A stretch of 64,000 bases of DNA from an uncultured Candidatus Melainabacteria bacterium. GTDB taxonomy: Bacteria; Cyanobacteriota; Vampirovibrionia; Gastranaerophilales; Gastranaerophilaceae. The position numbers were made by a program, and so were the translations under genes. Positions 1 to 9,222 of the stretch are shown here, piece after piece; the first letter of the stretch is position 1, and every line of letters starts with the position of its first letter. The notes below the pieces were generated by a model. That model did not search any database. It was given only the letters and a program-made list of their open reading frames with translations, and was not told where the DNA came from. The stretch covers positions 62,001-126,000 of the forward strand of contig CATNBA010000001.1 of assembly GCA_950096985.1 (NCBI GenBank). Direction: 5' to 3'.

Positions 1-57
1 AAAGAAGCAACTGTTGAAAAAGTTTTATCAGCAATTGATGCACATTTAAATAAATAA
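1..57 (+). CDS. 3' end of an unidentified gene
   Basis: Frame 1 is open from the window edge and ends at TAA (55-57). It encodes only the last 18 residues, ending in AIDAHLNK. The gene continues to the left of the window, so its identity cannot be judged. It ends just before a strong terminator and is therefore transcriptionally separate from the hydrogenase gene that follows. Confidence 0.5.
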   Translation, partial: KEATVEKVLSAIDAHLNK

Positions 58-60
58 ACA

Positions 61-87
61 AAAAGGGTCAATTTGACCCTTTTTTTG
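61..87 (+). terminator. rho-independent terminator
   Basis: The stem AAAGGGTCAA/TTGACCCTTT is followed by a run of T. It closes the truncated gene at the left edge. Confidence 0.85.
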
Positions 88-139
88 TTTATGAGATAAT
101 ATTATCAAGGTGATATTAAAAACAAAAGGAAGTTGAAAA

Positions 140-1609
140 ATGGCAATAAATACCCCTAAACAGACATCACATTTAAAAAGAGAAATTCTTGTCAGACTTA
201 TAAGATCTTTTTTAAGTGACAATTTTGAAGAAAACACAAGGTTAATTCCTTATGATATGCGTCCAAAAGGTCATGAAGTACCTTATAGATGCTGTATACA
301 TAAAGAACGTGCAATTTTGCGCGACAGAGCAATTGCAGGTTTGGGTTGTTCGATTGAAGAAACAGACGACAGCACATTATTATCTACAGTTGCTGAAAAA
401 GCACTTGAAAGAGAAGTTCCGGAAGAAAATCCTTTGACAGTTTTAACAACAGCTTGTAAAGGTTGTGTACCTTCAAGAATTTATGTAACAGATTTGTGTC
501 AGGGTTGTGTTGCAAGACCTTGCGAAAATACTTGTAAATTCGGTGCAATAAAAGTTGTTAACGGCAAATCTGTTATTGATCCTGCAAAATGTAAAAACTG
601 CGGAATGTGCGCTCAGGTTTGTCCTTATCAAGCAATCCAAAAAATTATCGTTCCTTGCGAAAATGCTTGCCCGGTAGGCGCAATCGCAAAAAATGAAGAA
701 GGATTTGCACAGATTGATTTTGAAAAATGCATTTCTTGCGGAAAATGCGTTGCAGCCTGTCCTTTTGGCGCTGTCCACGAAAAAAGCCAATTAATTGACG
801 TATTAAAAAATATCAAAGCAGGTAAAAAAGTAATTGCTATGGTAGCTCCAGCTATTATGGGACAATTACCATGCACTCCACAGCAGCTTAAAGCCGCAAT
901 TTTAAGTCTCGGTTTTGCTGATGTATATGAAGTGGCTCAAGGTGCAGATATTACTACAAAAACCGAAGCCGCAGAATTTATTGAAAGACTTGAACATGGT
1001 GCTGAATTTATGACAACATCTTGTTGTGCCGGATACAACGAGCTTGTGGACAAACATATACCTGAAATGAAACCATTCAGATCTGATACAAAAACTCCTA
1101 TGTATTATACTGCTGAAATCGTAAAACGTGAACACCCTGATGCAGTTACAGTATTTTTCTCACCTTGCGTAGCAAAACGTCGTGAGGCTTTGAAAAATCC
1201 TAATGTTGATTATGTTCTCAACTACGAAGAAGTAGGTGCTTGGTTTATAGCACACGGAATTCAGGTTGGAGAATGCGAAAGCAGTGAATTTAAAACCGAA
1301 GCTTCAGCAGAAGCAAGAAACTACGCAGTAATAGGCGGTGTAGCAAAAGCCGTTCAAACACAATTGCCTGAAGAAATTCCTGCACATCCTGTTATAATCG
1401 ACGGCTTAAACAAACAAAGCATACGTGATTTGAAAAAATATGCTAAAAACGGAATGTGTGAACTAGGAAACCTGATTGAAGTAATGGCATGTCAGGGCGG
1501 TTGTTTAGGCGGTAACGCAACAATTAACGCTTATAAACCTGCATTGAAACAATTATCGGCATATGTTAATGACAGTAAGCCGTTAAACTCAAACGAAGTT
1601 AAAGCATAA
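140..1609 (+). CDS. [FeFe] hydrogenase, group B type (monomeric)
   Basis: A 489-residue iron-only hydrogenase that would reduce protons (or oxidise H2) with electrons from ferredoxin in the cytoplasm during fermentation. Cysteine-rich segments at about residues 105-140 and two ferredoxin-type CxxCxxCxxxC sets (about 151-161 and 197-207) should hold Fe-S clusters. The three H-cluster motifs are present: TSCCAGY (about 293-299), SPCVAKR (about 341-347) and MACQGGC (about 449-455). The SPCVAKR and TSCCAGY variants, in place of the classic MPCxxK and TSCCPxW, point to group B enzymes. The ATG at 140 follows AAGGA. No maturases (HydEFG) lie nearby. It stands alone between two terminators. Confidence 0.9.
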   Translation: MAINTPKQTSHLKREILVRLIRSFLSDNFEENTRLIPYDMRPKGHEVPYRCCIHKERAILRDRAIAGLGCSIEETDDSTLLSTVAEKALEREVPEENPLTVLTTACKGCVPSRIYVTDLCQGCVARPCENTCKFGAIKVVNGKSVIDPAKCKNCGMCAQVCPYQAIQKIIVPCENACPVGAIAKNEEGFAQIDFEKCISCGKCVAACPFGAVHEKSQLIDVLKNIKAGKKVIAMVAPAIMGQLPCTPQQLKAAILSLGFADVYEVAQGADITTKTEAAEFIERLEHGAEFMTTSCCAGYNELVDKHIPEMKPFRSDTKTPMYYTAEIVKREHPDAVTVFFSPCVAKRREALKNPNVDYVLNYEEVGAWFIAHGIQVGECESSEFKTEASAEARNYAVIGGVAKAVQTQLPEEIPAHPVIIDGLNKQSIRDLKKYAKNGMCELGNLIEVMACQGGCLGGNATINAYKPALKQLSAYVNDSKPLNSNEVKA

Positions 1610-1634
1610 AAAAGAGCCTTCGGGCTCTTTTTTG
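1608..1634 (+). terminator. rho-independent terminator
   Basis: The stem AAAGAGCC/GGGCTCTTT with a TTC loop and a T-run begins immediately after the hydrogenase stop codon. Confidence 0.85.
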
Positions 1635-1637
1635 TTA

Positions 1638-1643
1638 TATAAT
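1638..1643 (+). promoter_or_regulatory. -10 box of dxr, probably leaderless mRNA
   Basis: TATAAT ends 6 bases before the ATG of dxr at 1650, and no Shine-Dalgarno sequence lies between. The transcript would begin at or next to the start codon. Confidence 0.55.
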
Positions 1644-1649
1644 AATTTT

Positions 1650-2750
1650 ATGAAAAGAAAAATTAGTATAATAGGTTCAACGGGTTCTATCGGAACTCAG
1701 GCTTTAGAAGTTATAGAAAAATTAAGGGACAAGTTTGAAATTATCGCGCTTGCAGGCGGTCATAACAAAGAACTGCTTGCAAAACAGGCTGAAAAATTCA
1801 AACCAAGATATAATTGCCTTGGCGAAGAGGGGTTGGAAAAAATTTGTTCCGACAAAGAAAACGATATTATTCTTGTTGCGTGTTCGGGCAAAATCGGTTT
1901 AAAACCGACACTAACTGCGATAAGAAACGGTATTGATATAGCACTTGCCAATAAAGAAACACTTGTTATGGCAGGTGATATAGTAATGGCTGAGGCTGAA
2001 AAATATGGTGTTAATATTATACCAGTCGACAGCGAACACTGCGCAATTCACCAGTGCATTAAAGATATTAATCAGGTTGATAAACTTATTATCACAGCAT
2101 CAGGTGGGCCATTTCTTAAAAAATCCGTTGAGGATATGAAAAATGCAACCGTTGAACAGGCTTTAGCACATCCACGTTGGAATATGGGTAAAAAAATTAC
2201 CGTTGACAGCGCAACTTTGATGAACAAAGGTTTGGAAATTATTGAAGCGCATCACCTTTTCGGATTTGATTACGATAATATTGATGTAGTTGTTCATCCG
2301 CAAAGTATTGTACATTCAGCAATTGAATACAAAGACGGCAGTGTAATTGCTCAAATAGGTTTACCAAGTATGCACATTCCAATCCAGTATGCAATCACTT
2401 ATCCCGAGCGCTTTGAGGGGATTAAATCAAAAAGTTTCAGTTTCTCTGAAATTGCAAGATTGGATTTTGAAAAACCTGATTATGAGAAGTTTCCAACATT
2501 AAAACTTGCTTATGAAATGGGAAAACTTGGCGGAACAGCGACAGTTTGCCTTAATGCCGCAAATGAAGAGGCTGTATTTGCATTTTTGGACGGAAAAATC
2601 AAGCTTTATGATATTTATAAAATTACAAAAAAAATGTGTGATGAACATAAAGTTATAAAAAATCCGACAATTGACGAGATTATGGCAGTTGATAAAGAAG
2701 TACGTGAACAAACTCAACAATTTATAAACTTGAATTTTGTACTAAAATAA
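1650..2750 (+). CDS. dxr: 1-deoxy-D-xylulose-5-phosphate reductoisomerase
   Basis: Converts DXP to 2-C-methylerythritol 4-phosphate with NADPH, the committed step of the MEP isoprenoid pathway. The N-terminus carries the dinucleotide-binding GSTGSIGTQALEV. The metal and substrate motifs PVDSEHCAI, the ASGGPF loop, the segment with HPRWNMGKKITVDSATLMNK, and the C-terminal NAANEEAV are all recognisable. At 366 residues it is slightly short of the usual 380-400. The ATG at 1650 is preferred over an in-frame TTG at 1632 because Dxr proteins start right before the Rossmann strand, and because a -10 box lies just upstream. It is a single gene between a terminator and a pilin gene. Confidence 0.95.
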   Translation: MKRKISIIGSTGSIGTQALEVIEKLRDKFEIIALAGGHNKELLAKQAEKFKPRYNCLGEEGLEKICSDKENDIILVACSGKIGLKPTLTAIRNGIDIALANKETLVMAGDIVMAEAEKYGVNIIPVDSEHCAIHQCIKDINQVDKLIITASGGPFLKKSVEDMKNATVEQALAHPRWNMGKKITVDSATLMNKGLEIIEAHHLFGFDYDNIDVVVHPQSIVHSAIEYKDGSVIAQIGLPSMHIPIQYAITYPERFEGIKSKSFSFSEIARLDFEKPDYEKFPTLKLAYEMGKLGGTATVCLNAANEEAVFAFLDGKIKLYDIYKITKKMCDEHKVIKNPTIDEIMAVDKEVREQTQQFINLNFVLK

Positions 2751-2802
2751 TGTATAATATTAAAAAAGGAGCTTGAAATATGTTAAGATTTATTTCACAA
2801 AA

Positions 2803-3564
2803 ATGCCCCCCCCCCAACAGAATGCACGTATAACAAGTGATTTAGGGTATTTTTACAAAACCCGTATGTCTGGTCAAGCGGCACGATTGGCTTTTACTCT
2901 TGCAGAGGTTTTAATTACTTTAGGCATTATTGGCGTAGTTGCTGCATTAACAATTCCTTCACTTATTCAAAACCATAGAAAACAGGTAGTTGAAAAGCGA
3001 CTTGCTAAATTTTATTCGGTTGTAAACCAAGCAGTCAAAATGTCTGAAGCAGAAAATGGCAGCATCATAAATTGGGATAATCTTTTATACATATTCGATG
3101 GCGATTATCATATAAACACAACAACAAACGGCTTGGAATGGTATAATAAATATTTAGCAAAATATATTAATTCAGTAAAAGTTGAAGAAACAAACACTGT
3201 AGAAAACAGCATTGCCGTATATTTTAGTGACGGCAGCGTTGTTTTAATTTCTGCCAGCAGTTGGATTTTTTATCCGCATGCAAAAGACCTCAAAACAATA
3301 TCTTATGAAGCCGGCTTCATAAACAGAGATATAGAACAATGCGGTAAACTATGGTTTACATTCGCTTTCAGAGATTCACTCTGTCCGGAAAAAGGATTAA
3401 TACCTTATGGTCTATGTACTGCAAATATAACGGAAGATACTATTAAAAATCACCCTGCACTCGGCTGTAAAAAATCCTCAGTAACGAACGAAAGAGCATA
3501 TTGCACATTAATGATTGCCAGAAACGGTTGGAAAATCCCTAATGATTATCCGCTCAGATTTTAG
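2803..3564 (+). CDS. type IV pilin-like protein, apparently phase-OFF
   Basis: A type IV pilin/pseudopilin-like protein with the prepilin signature GFTLAE-like AFTLAEVLITLGIIGVVAA followed by a polar, Cys-containing C-terminal domain. Prepilin peptidase would cut before FTLAEV. The only ATG with a good Shine-Dalgarno sequence (GGAG, 8 bases upstream) is at 2780. From there the reading frame runs through a C10 tract (2806-2815) and hits TAA after 16 codons. Eleven or eight C would join that start to the pilin frame. The interval given starts at the in-frame ATG 2803, which lacks a ribosome site, and ATG 2866 is another weak option. The stop codon overlaps the convergent priA stop by 3 bases. 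Confidence 0.75.
   Translation: MPPPQQNARITSDLGYFYKTRMSGQAARLAFTLAEVLITLGIIGVVAALTIPSLIQNHRKQVVEKRLAKFYSVVNQAVKMSEAENGSIINWDNLLYIFDGDYHINTTTNGLEWYNKYLAKYINSVKVEETNTVENSIAVYFSDGSVVLISASSWIFYPHAKDLKTISYEAGFINRDIEQCGKLWFTFAFRDSLCPEKGLIPYGLCTANITEDTIKNHPALGCKKSSVTNERAYCTLMIARNGWKIPNDYPLRF
2806..2815 (+). repeat. C10 homopolymer, candidate phase switch
   Basis: Ten consecutive C lie between the SD-associated ATG (2780) and the pilin frame. With ten C the two are out of frame. A change of +1 or -2 restores one continuous frame reading SQKCPPP before the pilin. Confidence 0.7.
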
Positions 3565-5756
3565 AGAATATCCAGCGGGTCGACATCAATAACCATTTTA
3601 ATATCTTTCGGCAGAGTAATTTTGTTTAAAAAACTTGATATAAACCGGTGACCCTTTTCTCCCAGTTTATTTTTTATGAGAATTTGAAAACGGTATTGAC
3701 TGTTAATACGTTCAATCACACATGGAGTAGGGCCGAGAACTTCCAAACGCTCTGATATTCCAAATTTTTCAATCATCATACACAAGCGCAGTGCAATTTC
3801 CTGCGAAGATTTTTCGGCACGGAAATTATTTTGTGAACTTAAAACCAGTCTTGCTATTTGACTGTAGGGCGGATAATCAAATTCCTCACGCGCTGCAATT
3901 TCAGTTTCGTAAAACTCACTGTAATTCTGTTCTTTTGCACTTGCAAGCGCGTAAAAATCAGGATTGTAAGTTTGGAATAAAACTTTTCCAGAAAATTCTC
4001 CGCGTCCCGCGCGTCCCGCAACCTGTGTCAAAAGCTGAAATCCTCGTTCTGATGCTCTGAAATCAGGCAGGTTAAAGCTTGCATCGGCTGAAATTACGCC
4101 TACAAGAGTAACATTGGGGTTATCCAAACCTTTTGCAATCATTTGAGTTCCAACCAAAATATCAATTTCTTTGTGCTGAAAACGTTCTAAAAGCCTTATG
4201 TGTTCACCTTTTCTGGTTAAAATATCACTGTCAATACGCTCAATTACGTTATCGGGAAACATATCTTTTATGTACTGTTCGATTTTTTGCGTTCCCGTAC
4301 CGCTGTTTTTCAAGGCATCCGACCCGCATTCCGGGCAGAATTCTGGAAAATATTGTGCATGATTACAATAATGGCATTTAAGCATTTGGTCTTTTGCGTG
4401 CCATATCATAGGGATTGCGCAATTCGGACATTCAATCACCTTACCGCATGCCTGACATTGCGTGAATGTCGAAAATCCGCGGCGGTTAATCAATAAAATC
4501 ACCTGCTGGCCTTTTTCAAGAGTTTCTTTAATTTCGGTTTGCATCGGTATTGAAATAACATTTTTATATGCAGCGCGCCCGTGCTCCTGCATATTTATAA
4601 CTGATACGGGCGGGACTTTTGCATTATTATATCGGTTTTTAAGCTCAAAAAGATTTCCTTCATTTAATGCTCTATAATACGATGAAATATCAGGGGTAGC
4701 AGAGCCTAATAACAACGGACATTTGTGAAATTCTGAAAGTTTTCTCGCAACAGTTTTTGCATCATAACGCGGAGAAGGCGTTGTTTGCTTATATGCACTT
4801 TCATGTTCCTCATCAATTATAATAAGACCGATATTTTGCAAGGGAGCAAAAACGGCTGAACGTGCACCCGCAAGAATTTTAATCTCGTTTTTATAAAGCT
4901 TTTGCCACACATCATAACGCTCCCCATCTGAAATACTGCTGTGCCAGATTGCAACATCCTCTGTTCCAAACTTTTTGGCAAGACGTTTTGTTAACTGTGA
5001 TGCAAGCGCAATTTCAGGCGCAAGAAAAAGTACATTTTTACCAGATTTAATCGTGTCATCAATAAGCTTAAAATAAACCTCTGTTTTTCCCGATGCCGTA
5101 ACCCCATGGAGCAAAATCTGCCCAAGTTTTTTCTTTGCAATTCCCTCGTAAACTTTTTTCTGCTCGCCCGAAAGCTCAAACAAAGGTTCGCGCTCTTTTA
5201 TCTGCAAAATATCAAGCGGGTTTCTGTATAATTCTTCCTGAGACAGCTTTATACACCCGATTGCCTCAAGTTTTTTAATTGTTGCACGCGTTGTACCTGC
5301 GTATTTTTCAAACAAAATCAAAGGCATCTTGCCTGATTTATGCAAAAGTTCAAGTACTTCCGTCTGTCGCTTTGTCGCTCCGTCAAACGAAACAAACTCC
5401 ACAAGCTGTTCGGTTTTTGATGCTTTTTCTATAAGTTTCAAAGGAATTGCAGCATTCAGAACTGTCACCAAATCACAGCAATAATAATTTGCAACCCATT
5501 CCAAAAGTTTAAGGTAATCAATTGAAAAAAGCGGGGTTTCATCAAGGATTTTATTGATTTTTTTTACCTTAAAATCCCCGGGCAAATAGTCCGAAAACCC
5601 AACACAAAAAGCATTAACAAGCCCCTGTCGTCCAAACGGGACAAGAATTGCCTGTCCGATTTGGATTTTGTCTTTCATCTCGTCGGGGATTAGGTAGCTG
5701 AATGTCTTAACCCCCAAACCTTTGATATTAACAAGAGCAAGAGCGTATTTACTCAA
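3561..5756 (-). CDS. priA: primosomal replication helicase N'
   Basis: A 731-residue superfamily 2 helicase that recognises stalled forks and reloads the replicative helicase. The N-terminal 3'-end-binding domain is followed by Walker A (HGVTASGKTEVY), Walker B/DEAH (IIIDEEHESAYKQ), the GSATPD motif and the zinc-binding insertion with four CxxC pairs (CQACGKVIECPNC and CHYCNH...CPEC). The QVAGRAGRG-type motif VI and the C-terminal domain are intact. The length matches the family. It is transcribed alone, convergent with the upstream pilin gene, and the two stop codons interlock at 3561-3564. Confidence 0.96.
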   Translation of the reverse strand: MSKYALALVNIKGLGVKTFSYLIPDEMKDKIQIGQAILVPFGRQGLVNAFCVGFSDYLPGDFKVKKINKILDETPLFSIDYLKLLEWVANYYCCDLVTVLNAAIPLKLIEKASKTEQLVEFVSFDGATKRQTEVLELLHKSGKMPLILFEKYAGTTRATIKKLEAIGCIKLSQEELYRNPLDILQIKEREPLFELSGEQKKVYEGIAKKKLGQILLHGVTASGKTEVYFKLIDDTIKSGKNVLFLAPEIALASQLTKRLAKKFGTEDVAIWHSSISDGERYDVWQKLYKNEIKILAGARSAVFAPLQNIGLIIIDEEHESAYKQTTPSPRYDAKTVARKLSEFHKCPLLLGSATPDISSYYRALNEGNLFELKNRYNNAKVPPVSVINMQEHGRAAYKNVISIPMQTEIKETLEKGQQVILLINRRGFSTFTQCQACGKVIECPNCAIPMIWHAKDQMLKCHYCNHAQYFPEFCPECGSDALKNSGTGTQKIEQYIKDMFPDNVIERIDSDILTRKGEHIRLLERFQHKEIDILVGTQMIAKGLDNPNVTLVGVISADASFNLPDFRASERGFQLLTQVAGRAGRGEFSGKVLFQTYNPDFYALASAKEQNYSEFYETEIAAREEFDYPPYSQIARLVLSSQNNFRAEKSSQEIALRLCMMIEKFGISERLEVLGPTPCVIERINSQYRFQILIKNKLGEKGHRFISSFLNKITLPKDIKMVIDVDPLDIL

Positions 5757-5807
5757 AAGTTCTCCTTTAAAGTTACTAATTAGTCCGTGTGGGAAGGTAG
5801 GCTTCGC

Positions 5808-6041
5808 CTACTCCTCTGACATAAACTCTTGGCGAGCAGCCTGAATAGCTTCTTCCAACAAATCCAATTGATCAGGGGCAAAAGTAACGCCTTTTTTAGT
5901 CGGAAGCCAGGTTGCTCCATCATCTGTTGTATAGAATATTCTCATATTCAAATAACTTCTGCCTTTATATTCGCTTACAGAAATCTGTAATTGTTCAGTC
6001 TCACTTCTTTCAATAGTTGCCAAAATTTTTGCATCAGCCAT
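5808..6041 (-). CDS. PC4/p15-like single-stranded DNA-binding protein
   Basis: A 77-residue protein matching the PC4 (transcriptional coactivator p15) C-terminal fold. It has a beta-rich ISVSEYKGRSYLNMRIFYT core, then the TWLPTKKGVTF loop and an amphipathic C-terminal helix. Bacterial members bind single-stranded DNA as dimers and act in transcription or recombination. Its job here is not known. The ATG follows AAGGAGAG. It is divergent from dapB, with 65 bases between the two starts. A short hairpin (GTAGGCTTCGCCTAC) lies downstream without a clear T-run. Confidence 0.8.
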   Translation of the reverse strand: MADAKILATIERSETEQLQISVSEYKGRSYLNMRIFYTTDDGATWLPTKKGVTFAPDQLDLLEEAIQAARQEFMSEE

Positions 6042-6106
6042 AATCTTCTCTCCTTATAAAATTTACTTTTTTATGGTATCATAAAAAAAACAAGGAGAGA
6101 AAAATT

Positions 6107-6856
6107 ATGATTAAAGTAGCAGTATGTGGAGCGTTAGGAAAAATGGGGCAGGAGGTTTGTCAGGCTGTGACAGATTGTCCGGATACAGAACTTATTGCAA
6201 AAATTGATATAGCATCAGATAGCATGTATCATACGATTGAAGAAGCTCACAGGGTTGAAGATATTGATTTACTGATTGATTTCACGCAGCCTAAATCAAT
6301 TTATGAAAATGCTTTGTACTGCTTGAATAATGGAATAAAAATCGTAATAGGCACAACAGGTTTAACTGATGAGCAGATTGAGGAATTGAAAAATCTTTCT
6401 GAAGAAAAAAATACAGGATGCTTGATTGCACCAAACTTTTCGACAGGCGCTGTTTTGATGATGATGTTTGCACAACAAGCAGCAAAATATTTTGATAATG
6501 CAGAAATTCTTGAATTTCACCACAATCAGAAAAAAGATGCTCCCTCTGGCACAGCTATTAAAACAGCGAGTTTAATGGCAAAAGAAAATAATAATTTTGC
6601 AACAGGCAACTGCGCCGAAACAGAAATAATTGAGGGTTCACGCGGCGGTACATCTTATTCAAACATTCATATTCATTCTGTAAGAATGCCTGGGTTTATA
6701 GCATCACAGGAAGTAATTTTCGGTTCATCAGGACAGGTTATGACAATCAGACACGATTCAATGGACAGAAAATGTTACATGCAGGGCATTTTACTTGCCG
6801 TAAAACATGTTGCAGAAAAAAATGATTTTACTTACGGACTAGAAAGTATATTATAG
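6107..6856 (+). CDS. dapB: 4-hydroxy-tetrahydrodipicolinate reductase
   Basis: NAD(P)H-dependent reductase of the lysine/diaminopimelate pathway, which supplies meso-DAP for peptidoglycan. The N-terminus VAVCGALGKMGQEV is the nucleotide-binding loop. DLLIDFTQP, GTTGLT and APNFSTGAVLMM follow, and EFHHNQKKDAPSGTA holds the catalytic His-His and substrate Lys. At 249 residues it is of normal size. The ATG at 6107 has AAGGAGAG upstream. Asd, the enzyme two steps earlier, is encoded at 7622, with a pilin gene in between. Confidence 0.95.
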   Translation: MIKVAVCGALGKMGQEVCQAVTDCPDTELIAKIDIASDSMYHTIEEAHRVEDIDLLIDFTQPKSIYENALYCLNNGIKIVIGTTGLTDEQIEELKNLSEEKNTGCLIAPNFSTGAVLMMMFAQQAAKYFDNAEILEFHHNQKKDAPSGTAIKTASLMAKENNNFATGNCAETEIIEGSRGGTSYSNIHIHSVRMPGFIASQEVIFGSSGQVMTIRHDSMDRKCYMQGILLAVKHVAEKNDFTYGLESIL

Positions 6857-6865
6857 GGTGTAATT

Positions 6866-7579
6866 ATGATAAATAACATTTCTCAGAAGTGCCCCCCCCC
6901 CAAAGCTTTCACTTTAGCTGAAGTTCTTATAACACTTGGCATTATTGGTATTGTTGCTGCATTAACAATGCCGTCGTTAATTGCAAAACAGAAAGAAAAA
7001 GCTATAGTTACCAAACTTAAAAAATTTTACACTTCATTTTCACAAGCATATCAAATGGCAGTTAATGAACACGGCACCCTAGACAATTGGGGGCTTGCCG
7101 ATACTGCTTGGACTGATGACAAAACAGACTTTACTGATGAGGCAAAAAAAGGTAAAGAAGATTTTATGAAAATCGTACTTAAATACTATACAGAGCCAAA
7201 ATACAATAAAAATTCAAGTACATATACTCTGCAAGATGGAATTTCTATGTCAATGCCATCAATAAGCATAAAATTGTGTGAAGAAACCAGAGCATCATGC
7301 GGCAGCTTTAGAGTGGATCTCGCAGGAAATAACAAAGCGATTAATCAAAGTTTCTTATTTGATATATACAAAGATAAAATAGTTCCATATGGAGCATATA
7401 GTAACAAATGGTACAGTAATGATAAAAACATGGTTGATTCTATATTCAGAAGAGAATGTGGAGAAAATCATGTTCACTGCACAGCGTGGGTCATATATAA
7501 CGAAAACATGGATTATCTTCACTGTATCAATGATTTAAGTTGGTTTGGCGCAAAAAGTTGTAAAGAAGCAAAAAAATAA
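6866..7579 (+). CDS. type IV pilin-like protein, phase-ON
   Basis: A 237-residue pilin-like protein. The leader MINNISQKCPPPK precedes the cleavage site and the hydrophobic helix FTLAEVLITLGIIGIVAALT. The rest is a polar domain with several Cys residues near the C-terminus. The CPPP codons are a C10 tract (6892-6901). Here ten C keep the ATG at 6866 in frame with the pilin, unlike the two sister genes in this window. It starts 10 bases after dapB and is probably cotranscribed with it. It may serve in a pilus, secretion or DNA-uptake machine. No assembly ATPase is visible in the window. Confidence 0.85.
   Translation: MINNISQKCPPPKAFTLAEVLITLGIIGIVAALTMPSLIAKQKEKAIVTKLKKFYTSFSQAYQMAVNEHGTLDNWGLADTAWTDDKTDFTDEAKKGKEDFMKIVLKYYTEPKYNKNSSTYTLQDGISMSMPSISIKLCEETRASCGSFRVDLAGNNKAINQSFLFDIYKDKIVPYGAYSNKWYSNDKNMVDSIFRRECGENHVHCTAWVIYNENMDYLHCINDLSWFGAKSCKEAKK
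6892..6901 (+). repeat. C10 homopolymer inside pilin leader
   Basis: Ten C in the leader codons of the 6866 pilin gene, in frame in this assembly. Any change not divisible by three would truncate the protein. Confidence 0.75.
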
Positions 7580-7621
7580 AATTGTTTATGCTATAATTTC
7601 CTTAAAAAAGGAGAGCGGAAG

Positions 7622-8638
7622 ATGAGAAAACCGAACATTGCAATATTAGGCGCTACAGGAGTTGTAGGCAGAGAAATTACAAAAATCGTTGACGAATTAA
7701 AAATCGATTTCAACGAAATCAAATTTTTATCAAGCCCGAAATCAGCGGGCACAAAACTTGAATTTCAAGGCAAAACCTACACGGTTGAAGAAGCAAAACC
7801 CGAAAGCTTTGACGGCGTAAATATTGTACTTGCATCAGCAGGCGGTTCAACTTCTCAAAAATTTGCTCCCGAAATCGTAAAACGCGGCGGCGTACTTATT
7901 GATAATTCATCTGCTTTCAGAATGGAAAAAGATGTTCCGCTCGTTATCGCTTATGTTAATGATGAGGATTTGAGAAAACACAATGGTATTATTGCAAACC
8001 CCAACTGTTCAACTTCTCAGTTAATGCTTGTTTTAAAACCTTTGCACGAAAAAGCAAAAATTAAAAGACTTATCGTATCAACTTACCAAGCCGTATCAGG
8101 TGCTGGGTTAGCAGCGATTAATGAACTTCGCGACGACACAAAAGCAAACCTTGCGGGAGAAAGTTTTGAAAACAAATGTTTCAAAAAACCGATTTCATTC
8201 AACGTAATACCTCAAATCGACGTATTCTGCGACAACGGTTACACTAAAGAAGAAATGAAAGTTGTTAAGGAAACTAAAAAAATTCTTCACCTTGATGAAG
8301 AAACTCCTATTTCTTGTACAGCAGCACGTGTTCCCGTATTCAACGGACATTCGGAGGCTGTCGATATTGAATTTGAAGAAGAAATTTCACCTGATGAAGT
8401 TCGCGAAATCTTGAAAAACTCATTCGGTATAGAAGTTATCGATAACCCGGAAAACTTTGAATATCCGACAACCCGTGACGCGTCAGGAGTTGACCCTGTA
8501 TTTGTCGGACGTGTCCGCCGCAATTTGGCGTTCAAAAACGGGATTTCATTATGGTGCGTTGCTGATAATTTAAGAATTGGTGCTGCATTAAATACTGTTC
8601 GAATTTGCCAAAAACTTATTGAAATGCAATTGTTTTAA
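7622..8638 (+). CDS. asd: aspartate-semialdehyde dehydrogenase
   Basis: Reduces L-aspartyl-4-phosphate to the semialdehyde that feeds lysine/DAP, threonine and methionine synthesis. The NADP loop is ILGATGVVGREI. The catalytic cysteine lies in ANPNCSTSQL, and the phosphate and active-site segment STYQAVSGAG follows. The C-terminal PVFNGHSEAVDIEF contains the conserved His. The length of 338 residues is normal. AAGGAGAG lies before the ATG. It works with DapB, encoded 0.8 kb upstream. Confidence 0.96.
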   Translation: MRKPNIAILGATGVVGREITKIVDELKIDFNEIKFLSSPKSAGTKLEFQGKTYTVEEAKPESFDGVNIVLASAGGSTSQKFAPEIVKRGGVLIDNSSAFRMEKDVPLVIAYVNDEDLRKHNGIIANPNCSTSQLMLVLKPLHEKAKIKRLIVSTYQAVSGAGLAAINELRDDTKANLAGESFENKCFKKPISFNVIPQIDVFCDNGYTKEEMKVVKETKKILHLDEETPISCTAARVPVFNGHSEAVDIEFEEEISPDEVREILKNSFGIEVIDNPENFEYPTTRDASGVDPVFVGRVRRNLAFKNGISLWCVADNLRIGAALNTVRICQKLIEMQLF

Positions 8639-8700
8639 ATCTTAACAAAAGGTAACTTTTAAGGACTTTTTGAGTTGTTTTTGCTAAAATATCTTTGGAT

Positions 8701-9162
8701 ATGTTAGTACAAAGAGAAGATTTAAGGGTTTTAATAGACAAAATTCATTCACAAGGTAAAACCGTTGTTACAACTAACGGCTGTTTTGACATACTTCATG
8801 TAGGACACGTTCGTTATCTTGAAAAGACAAAGTCTTATGCAGATTACTTAATTGTGCTTTTAAATTCTGATAAATCAGTTCGCTCAATCAAAGGCCCAAC
8901 GCGTCCTATAAATAATGAGAACGACCGTGCAGAAATATTAAGCGCTTTGAGATGCGTGGATTATGTGGTATTATTTGATGAAGACAGTCCTAAAAATCTC
9001 TTGGATGAAATGAAACCCGATGTCTACACAAAAGGCGCAGACTATACTATGGAAACTCTGCCTGAGGCAGACATAATGCGCAAAAACAACACAAGGGTTG
9101 AATTTATAAAATTTGTTGAAGGAAAATCAACTACAAATATAATTGAGAAAATAAACTCATAA
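8701..9162 (+). CDS. rfaE2: RfaE2/HldE-type nucleotidyltransferase
   Basis: A 154-residue cytidylyltransferase-like protein with TNGCFDILHVGHVRYL (the GCFD and HxGH nucleotide-binding motifs). It matches the adenylyltransferase half of HldE, which activates heptose-1-phosphate for LPS inner core synthesis. Only the transferase domain is present and the kinase half is absent. Location just before lpxD-lpxC-fabZ supports an envelope role. The ATG at 8701 is chosen over an upstream TTG. TAAAAT at 8685-8690 may be its -10 box, and no clear Shine-Dalgarno sequence is seen. The exact sugar substrate cannot be read from sequence. Confidence 0.85.
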   Translation: MLVQREDLRVLIDKIHSQGKTVVTTNGCFDILHVGHVRYLEKTKSYADYLIVLLNSDKSVRSIKGPTRPINNENDRAEILSALRCVDYVVLFDEDSPKNLLDEMKPDVYTKGADYTMETLPEADIMRKNNTRVEFIKFVEGKSTTNIIEKINS

Positions 9163-9222
9163 CCAATTGCGTGAAATTAACACGCAATATCTAAAAACAA
9201 AATAAAAAAAGGAGTAATAAAT